From assembly GCA_946478845.1 (NCBI GenBank), contig CAMLDI010000065.1, positions 1 through 13,606 of the forward strand: a stretch of 13,606 bases of DNA, given 5' to 3'. The translations under genes and the position numbers were made by a program. The notes beneath the pieces are model-generated. The model did no database searches. It had not been told where the DNA came from and was given only the letters and a program-made list of their open reading frames with translations. Source of the DNA: an uncultured Paenibacillaceae bacterium. Its GTDB lineage: Bacteria > Bacillota > Bacilli > Aneurinibacillales > Aneurinibacillaceae. Below, in pieces: positions 8,692 to 13,606 of the stretch (positions are counted from its first letter, which is position 1; each line of letters begins with the position of its first letter).

Positions 8692-11600
8692 ATGGAAAAA
8701 AGCCCACGCCAGGAGCCATTTCAATTGCTTCTCAGGCAACTAGCCATACCACCTGAGTTTATGGAGAGGTATTTTTCACAGGGGAAAATTGAGAAAGTTA
8801 ATGTTTATCGCCAGAGTAAGAAATGGGAATTCTATTTCTTACTGCCAGAAATTCTTCCAAAGGATGTTTTTCGTGCTTTTCATTTGAAACTACACGAATC
8901 TTTTCAAGAAATTGTACAGATATCCTATCGTTTTCGTTATATGAAGGAGTTTTCTGTACCTGATTTCTTCGATGAATATTGGGGGTTTATCCTTGATCTA
9001 TCCACCACCCAATTAAATTCAACAGTGAACGCTTTAAAGGAAGTTTCTTTAAACTTTACTAGCAATAAATTGGAAATCATTTTACCCAATCAGATTACCC
9101 TTGATATGTTGAAGAAGAAAAATGCATTAATCCACCTTCAAGAATGTGTGGAAAGAATAAGTGGACTAAAGGTAAAGATGGATTTTACTGTAAAAGACAA
9201 TCCTGAATTCTACCAGAAATTTCTTGAAAACCGGGAGGAAGAAGACAGGAAACGGGCTTTGGAAGCCCTCGTGGAGAAAGAAAAAGAACCGATTTTTCCC
9301 ACAGGGAACGATGTGCCAACTCTGTTGCAACTAGGGTATGAAATTAAAGAAGACCCTGTCCCTATTCGGCAAATTCAAGATGAAGAGGGAAGGATTGCTA
9401 TACAAGGGTTGGTGTTTGGTGCAAATATTCGGGAGCTACGCAGCGGTCGGGTTCTTTGTATTTTTAACGTTACCGATTATACGGATTCCCTTCAGGTGAA
9501 AATATTTGCCGGGGATAAAGAAGATATCCCAAAACTAAAAGGAATAAAAAATGGATCCTGGGTAAAAGTACGAGGCAATGTTCAATTAGACCCCTATGCT
9601 AAAGAATTAGTTATGAATGCCCGGGATTTAAATGAGGTGAAAGCGTCTCCTGGACGTGAAGACAATGAAGAAGAGACAAGAGTGGAGTTCCATTGCCATA
9701 GCAATATGAGCGCAATGGATGGACTTGCTTCTGCTAGCCGTTTAATTAAACAGGCTGCTAAATGGGGCCATAAGGCCATCGCCATTACTGATCATGCTGT
9801 TGTTCAATCTTTTCCTGAAGCCTATTCAGCAGGGAAAAAACATGGGATTAAAATTCTTTATGGGGTAGAAGCCAATGTAATTCCCGATTCAACCCTTATT
9901 GTTTATCAGGAACAGGAGCGGGAATTGGCTTCAGATACTTATGTAATTTTTGACGTTGAGACCACCGGTTTATCTGTAGAAAACAATACCATTATCGAAT
10001 TGGCCGGGGTAAAAATGAAGGAAGGGCAAATCATTGACCGATTTGAATCCTTTGTGCATCCCCATCAAAATATTCCGGACAACATTACTAAATTAACAGG
10101 CATTACAAATGCAATGGTTGCTGATGCTCCAGAATTGGATACTGTCATTATAGGCTTCCTGGAATTTGTAGGAGATTCTGTGCTGGTAGCTCATAATGCC
10201 CGCTTTGATATGGGGTTCTTACAGGCCAGCTGCAAGAAAATTAATATTGCACCTGTAAAAAATGCGTTTCTAGATACATTGGAGTTAGCTCGTTTCTTAT
10301 ATCCCGGGTTAAGAAACCACCGCTTAAATACATTGGCTGATAAGTTGAAAGTAAGCTTAGAAAACCATCATCGTGCTGTAGATGACTCCGAAGCCACTGG
10401 GCATATTTTCTTTCATATGCTGAAAGAAGTCCTGGATAAAGATATTACTAGACTTACCCAATTGAATGAAAATGTAGGGTTAGATCTCCAAAATTCCCGC
10501 CCTTTCCATTGCAATATCTATGCTCTAAACGAAATCGGTTTGAAAAATCTATATAAAATCATTTCCTTAGCACACACAGAGTATTTATATCGAACACCCC
10601 GAATTCCCCGGTCTATTGTGCAAAAAATGCGAGAAGGTTTGCTGATTGTTTCTGGATGTGAAAAAGGGGAGTTTTTTGAAACGGTTTTGAATAAAAGTTA
10701 TGAGGAAGCCAAGGAAACAGCCCGCTTTTATAATGTATTAGAAATTCAACCTATTGAAATTAATGCCCATTTAATAGAAAAACAATTGGTTCCTAATGAA
10801 GCAGCATTAATAGAAGCCAACAGAAAAATAGTACGCATTGGGGAGGAACTAGGCCTCCCGGTGATCGCTACGGGGAATGTTCATTATGTAGATCCCTATG
10901 AAAAATTATTTCGGGATATCTTAATCAATGGGATTACTGGATTTAGTCCGTTGAAAGAACAGCGTAAACCTGAAGCTCACTTCCGTACAACAAAAGAAAT
11001 GTTAGATGAGTTTTCTTATTTAGGTGAAGAAAAGGCAAAGGAAGTCGTGGTTACCAATCCTTCCCTTCTTGCTGACCGTTTTACGGAGTTGAAAATTATT
11101 CCAGATGAATTATTTACGCCTCGCATTGAGGGGGCAGAAGAAGAAATAACTTCCATGAGTTATACGAGAGCGAAGGAATTGTATGGAGACCCTCTCCCAG
11201 AGATTGTGGAGAAACGATTAGAAAAAGAATTAAATAGTATTATTACCCATGGGTTTTCGGTTATTTATCTTATTTCCCATAAACTAGTGAAAAAATCCAT
11301 CGATGATGGTTATCTGGTAGGAAGCCGTGGATCTGTAGGTTCCTCTTTTGTTGCAACCATGACAGATATTACCGAAGTAAATCCCTTGCCCCCCCATTAT
11401 CGCTGTCCATCCTGCAAATACAGTGAATGGTTCTTAAAAGGGGAATATGGTTCTGGATTTGATTTGCCAGGAAAAACATGTCCCAAATGTGGGGAGTCTT
11501 TATTCGGGGATGGCCATGATATTCCTTTTGAAACCTTCCTTGGGTTTAAAGGGGATAAAGTTCCCGATATCGATTTAAACTTTTCCGGTGAATATCAACC

Positions 11601-12984
11601 ACATGCCCATAATTATACAAAAGTATTGTTTGGGGAAGACAAAGTATTCCGCGCTGGAACCATTGGTACGGTTGCAGATAAAACAGCATATGGTTTTGTG
11701 AAAAAGTTTGCTGAGGAAAAAGGGTACCATTGGCGGGGAGCAGAATTGCAACGCTTAGCAGAAGGATGTACCGGGGTGAAAAGGACGACAGGCCAACATC
11801 CAGGGGGCATTATTGTTGTTCCTGATTACAAAGAGATTTATGATTTTTGTCCCATTCAGTTCCCTGCAGATGATAAAACGGCAGAATGGAAAACTACACA
11901 CTATGATTTCCATTCTATCCATGATAATTTGTTAAAACTTGATATTCTTGGTCATGACGATCCTACTGTGATTCGGATGTTGCAGGATTTAACAGGGATT
12001 GATCCCAAAACCATTCCTGTGGGGAATGCAAAAGTGATGCAGATTTTTAACGCCACAGAAGTTTTAGGGGTCACACCAGAACAAATCGACAGTAATGTGG
12101 GCACCCTGGGCATTCCGGAATTTGGTACACGTTTCGTCCGCCAAATGCTAGAGGATACTCGTCCCACTACCTTTGCGGAACTGGTGCAAATTTCCGGATT
12201 ATCCCATGGGACAGACGTATGGCTTAATAACGCTCAGGAATTGGTTCGTAATAGCACCTGTGAATTAAAGGATGTTATCGGTTGCCGGGATGATATCATG
12301 GTGTATTTAATGCATAAAGGGTTGGAACCCTCCCTTGCCTTTAAAATTATGGAATCTGTACGGAAAGGGAAAGGGTTAACCCCTGAAATGGAAGAGGAAA
12401 TGAAGGCAAATAACGTGCCTGATTGGTATATTTGGTCCTGTAAACAGATTAAATACATGTTTCCGAAGGCCCATGCTACAGCCTATGTATTAATGGCCGT
12501 AAGGATCGCCTGGTTTAAAGTAAATCGTCCCATTGAATATTACGCTACTTATTTTTCAGTGCGTGCTGATGATTTTGACATTCCTATTGCAGTTCAGGGG
12601 TCTAATGCCATACGGGCAAAAATAAAAGAGATTGCTGAAAAAGGGAATGATGCTTCACCAAAAGAGAAAAACCTTGTTACAGTGCTTGAAATGAGTTTGG
12701 AAATGTGTGAACGGGGATTTTCTTTCAAAAATATTGATTTATACCGTTCCCATGCCACACGTTTCATTATTGATGGTAACTCTTTAATTCCACCATTTAA
12801 TTCCCTGGCAGGGGTTGGAGATAGCGCAGCTGAAAATATTGAAAAAGCTCGGGATCAAGGAGAATTTCTTTCTATTGAAGATTTGCAGCAAAGAGCAAGG
12901 ATTTCAAGATCTGTTGTAGAATTATTACAGGAACAAGGTTGTTTAAAAGGGTTGCCTGAAACAAATCAACTTTCCCTGTTCTAA
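8692..12984 (+). CDS. polC: DNA polymerase III alpha subunit, Gram-positive PolC type
   Basis: PolC is the main replicative polymerase of low-GC Gram-positives and carries its own 3'-5' proofreading exonuclease. The 1430-residue product matches the family length. Domains in order are the N-terminal domain (about 1-200), OB fold (about 225-320), and the first part of PHP with HCHSNMSAMDG (334-344) and ITDHAVVQSFPEAY (365-378). An inserted DEDD exonuclease (about 416-580) has DVETTG (421-426), VAHNARFD and HHRAVDDSEATG (559-570). The rest of PHP follows, then the polymerase core. A four-Cys zinc element lies at C905, C908, C930 and C933. The catalytic Asp residues are D959 and D961 in VPDIDLNFSG and D1084 in LDILGHDDP. 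TGQHPGGIIVVP and FPKAHATAYVLM are also typical. The ATG follows AGGTGG by seven bases. No frameshift or missing catalytic residue is seen. Confidence 0.99.
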   Translation: MEKSPRQEPFQLLLRQLAIPPEFMERYFSQGKIEKVNVYRQSKKWEFYFLLPEILPKDVFRAFHLKLHESFQEIVQISYRFRYMKEFSVPDFFDEYWGFILDLSTTQLNSTVNALKEVSLNFTSNKLEIILPNQITLDMLKKKNALIHLQECVERISGLKVKMDFTVKDNPEFYQKFLENREEEDRKRALEALVEKEKEPIFPTGNDVPTLLQLGYEIKEDPVPIRQIQDEEGRIAIQGLVFGANIRELRSGRVLCIFNVTDYTDSLQVKIFAGDKEDIPKLKGIKNGSWVKVRGNVQLDPYAKELVMNARDLNEVKASPGREDNEEETRVEFHCHSNMSAMDGLASASRLIKQAAKWGHKAIAITDHAVVQSFPEAYSAGKKHGIKILYGVEANVIPDSTLIVYQEQERELASDTYVIFDVETTGLSVENNTIIELAGVKMKEGQIIDRFESFVHPHQNIPDNITKLTGITNAMVADAPELDTVIIGFLEFVGDSVLVAHNARFDMGFLQASCKKINIAPVKNAFLDTLELARFLYPGLRNHRLNTLADKLKVSLENHHRAVDDSEATGHIFFHMLKEVLDKDITRLTQLNENVGLDLQNSRPFHCNIYALNEIGLKNLYKIISLAHTEYLYRTPRIPRSIVQKMREGLLIVSGCEKGEFFETVLNKSYEEAKETARFYNVLEIQPIEINAHLIEKQLVPNEAALIEANRKIVRIGEELGLPVIATGNVHYVDPYEKLFRDILINGITGFSPLKEQRKPEAHFRTTKEMLDEFSYLGEEKAKEVVVTNPSLLADRFTELKIIPDELFTPRIEGAEEEITSMSYTRAKELYGDPLPEIVEKRLEKELNSIITHGFSVIYLISHKLVKKSIDDGYLVGSRGSVGSSFVATMTDITEVNPLPPHYRCPSCKYSEWFLKGEYGSGFDLPGKTCPKCGESLFGDGHDIPFETFLGFKGDKVPDIDLNFSGEYQPHAHNYTKVLFGEDKVFRAGTIGTVADKTAYGFVKKFAEEKGYHWRGAELQRLAEGCTGVKRTTGQHPGGIIVVPDYKEIYDFCPIQFPADDKTAEWKTTHYDFHSIHDNLLKLDILGHDDPTVIRMLQDLTGIDPKTIPVGNAKVMQIFNATEVLGVTPEQIDSNVGTLGIPEFGTRFVRQMLEDTRPTTFAELVQISGLSHGTDVWLNNAQELVRNSTCELKDVIGCRDDIMVYLMHKGLEPSLAFKIMESVRKGKGLTPEMEEEMKANNVPDWYIWSCKQIKYMFPKAHATAYVLMAVRIAWFKVNRPIEYYATYFSVRADDFDIPIAVQGSNAIRAKIKEIAEKGNDASPKEKNLVTVLEMSLEMCERGFSFKNIDLYRSHATRFIIDGNSLIPPFNSLAGVGDSAAENIEKARDQGEFLSIEDLQQRARISRSVVELLQEQGCLKGLPETNQLSLF

Positions 12985-12996
12985 TTTCTATTGTTA

Positions 12997-13025
12997 TTGA
13001 TAGGATGAAATGGTTATGGTATAAT
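12997..13025 (+). promoter_or_regulatory. Sigma-A-type promoter for rimP (and likely nusA downstream)
   Basis: TTGATA (12997-13002) and TATAAT (13020-13025) are separated by 17 bases. A TG dinucleotide one base before the -10 (13017-13018) gives an extended -10. Five of six -35 bases and all six -10 bases match consensus, making this the strongest promoter in the window. The expected transcript start is about 13031-13033, giving a leader of about 125 bases before rimP. Confidence 0.85.
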
Positions 13026-13070
13026 ACATTTGGTAATACTGTTGATATACAAATTATCAAGCGTTATTTC

Positions 13071-13100
13071 AAGAGTGGGGAAACCCGCTCTTTTGTTTTA
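13071..13100 (+). terminator. Terminator/attenuator hairpin in the rimP leader
   Basis: AAGAGTGGG (13071-13079) pairs with CCCGCTCTT (13084-13092) in nine pairs with one G-T wobble (13076/13087) around a GAAA tetraloop. The tract TTTTGTTTTA overlaps the stem base from 13091. It lies about 40 bases after the predicted start of the rimP transcript, so it both ends polC transcription and attenuates rimP. The G interrupting the T tract suggests incomplete termination. In B. subtilis, as I recall, NusA-dependent termination in the equivalent leader gives autoregulation of rimP-nusA; that this element does the same is inference. Confidence 0.8.
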
Positions 13101-13144
13101 CTTGTTATTAATTTTATTTAACAAATTTTGAAAGACCTTTTTTT

Positions 13145-13151
13145 GAGGGGG
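13145..13151 (+). promoter_or_regulatory. Ribosome binding site deciding a TTG start for rimP
   Basis: GAGGGGG stands seven bases before TTG 13159, which begins a frame matching the RimP N-terminus. No ATG occurs nearby in that frame. Confidence 0.7.
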
Positions 13152-13158
13152 TTTAACC

Positions 13159-13606
13159 TTGAGTACGAATATAGTTGCTCTTACTGAGCAATTAGTGACA
13201 CCTATTTTAAAAGAACAAGAACTTGAATTAGTCGAAGTTCAATTTGTGAAAGAAGGAAAGAACTGGTTTCTCCGGGTCATTATTGATAAGGAGGGTGGTG
13301 TGGATATCGAAGATTGTGGACGGGTCAGTGAACAACTTAGCAAGAAATTGGACGAAGTGGATCCTATTTCCAATCCATATTTCCTCGAAGTATCCTCGCC
13401 AGGTGCAGAACGTCCTCTGAAGAATGAAAAGGATTTTACTCGCGCCGTAGGGAAACATATCCATATTACCACCTATGAGCCTATTAATGATGCCAGGGTT
13501 TTCGAGGGTGAATTGCTTTCATTTAATGGTATGGAACTTGAAGTGAAAGAAATCAAAACCACGACAGTTATTCCAATAGATAAAGTTGCAAGTGCTCGTC
13601 TAGCTG
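13159..13606 (+). CDS. rimP: Ribosome maturation factor RimP (5' part)
   Basis: RimP assists late maturation of the 30S subunit. The frame opens with TTG at 13159 ([18 protein letters not shown]) and stays open to the window end, giving 149 complete codons. Bacillus RimP is about 156 residues, so only a few C-terminal residues should be missing. Family features are [19 protein letters not shown] (23-41), [13 protein letters not shown] (42-54), the highly conserved [11 protein letters not shown] (79-89) and the C-terminal SH3-like barrel ending [12 protein letters not shown]. It has its own promoter and attenuated leader. nusA is expected next from conserved gene order but is outside the window. 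Confidence 0.95.
   Translation, partial: MSTNIVALTEQLVTPILKEQELELVEVQFVKEGKNWFLRVIIDKEGGVDIEDCGRVSEQLSKKLDEVDPISNPYFLEVSSPGAERPLKNEKDFTRAVGKHIHITTYEPINDARVFEGELLSFNGMELEVKEIKTTTVIPIDKVASARLA

Noticed and set aside
13228..13472. Two overlapping minus-strand frames opposite rimP
   Set aside because: rimP is clearly coding on the plus strand and the reverse frames show no motif.

Overview
The window is a compact run of housekeeping genes, all on the + strand, from a low-GC Gram-positive bacterium of the Bacillales type. The evidence is a PolC-type replicative polymerase, strong AGGAGG/GAGGTGG ribosome binding sites, repeated use of TTG starts, and the gene order (rpsB)-tsf-pyrH-frr-uppS-cdsA-dxr-rseP-proS-polC-(rimP). 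That order is the classical Bacillus order. No ispG lies between rseP and proS, as it often does in Clostridia. The genus cannot be fixed from the sequence alone.

Layout: 3-296 is the 3' end of rpsB (ribosomal protein S2), followed by a hairpin plus T-rich tract. 429-1319 is tsf (EF-Ts), followed by an exceptionally long perfect hairpin (1340-1386). 1451-2737 holds pyrH and frr, packed 6 bases apart, with a short GC hairpin after frr. 2795-6842 holds uppS, cdsA, dxr and rseP. 6879-8597 is proS, closed by a clear intrinsic terminator (8630-8669). 8692-12984 is polC. 12985-13158 carries a near-consensus sigma-A promoter and, about 40 bases downstream of the expected start point, a terminator-like hairpin. 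13159 to the window end is the 5' part of rimP.

The genes fall into three functional groups. Translation is served by S2, EF-Ts, ribosome recycling factor, prolyl-tRNA synthetase and RimP. Envelope and lipid supply is served by UMP kinase (nucleotides), UppS (undecaprenyl carrier), CdsA (CDP-diacylglycerol), Dxr (isoprenoid precursors feeding UppS) and RseP/RasP (intramembrane protease). Replication is served by PolC. Intergenic hairpins divide the cluster and probably tune relative expression of its parts.

I found no mobile element, CRISPR array, tRNA/rRNA gene, phage gene or accessory island, and no convincing novel system. No intergenic stretch exceeds 300 bases. The observations most worth checking are regulatory: the promoter-plus-attenuator arrangement before rimP, the 22-bp hairpin between tsf and pyrH, and a T-box-like 14-mer forming the rseP ribosome binding region.
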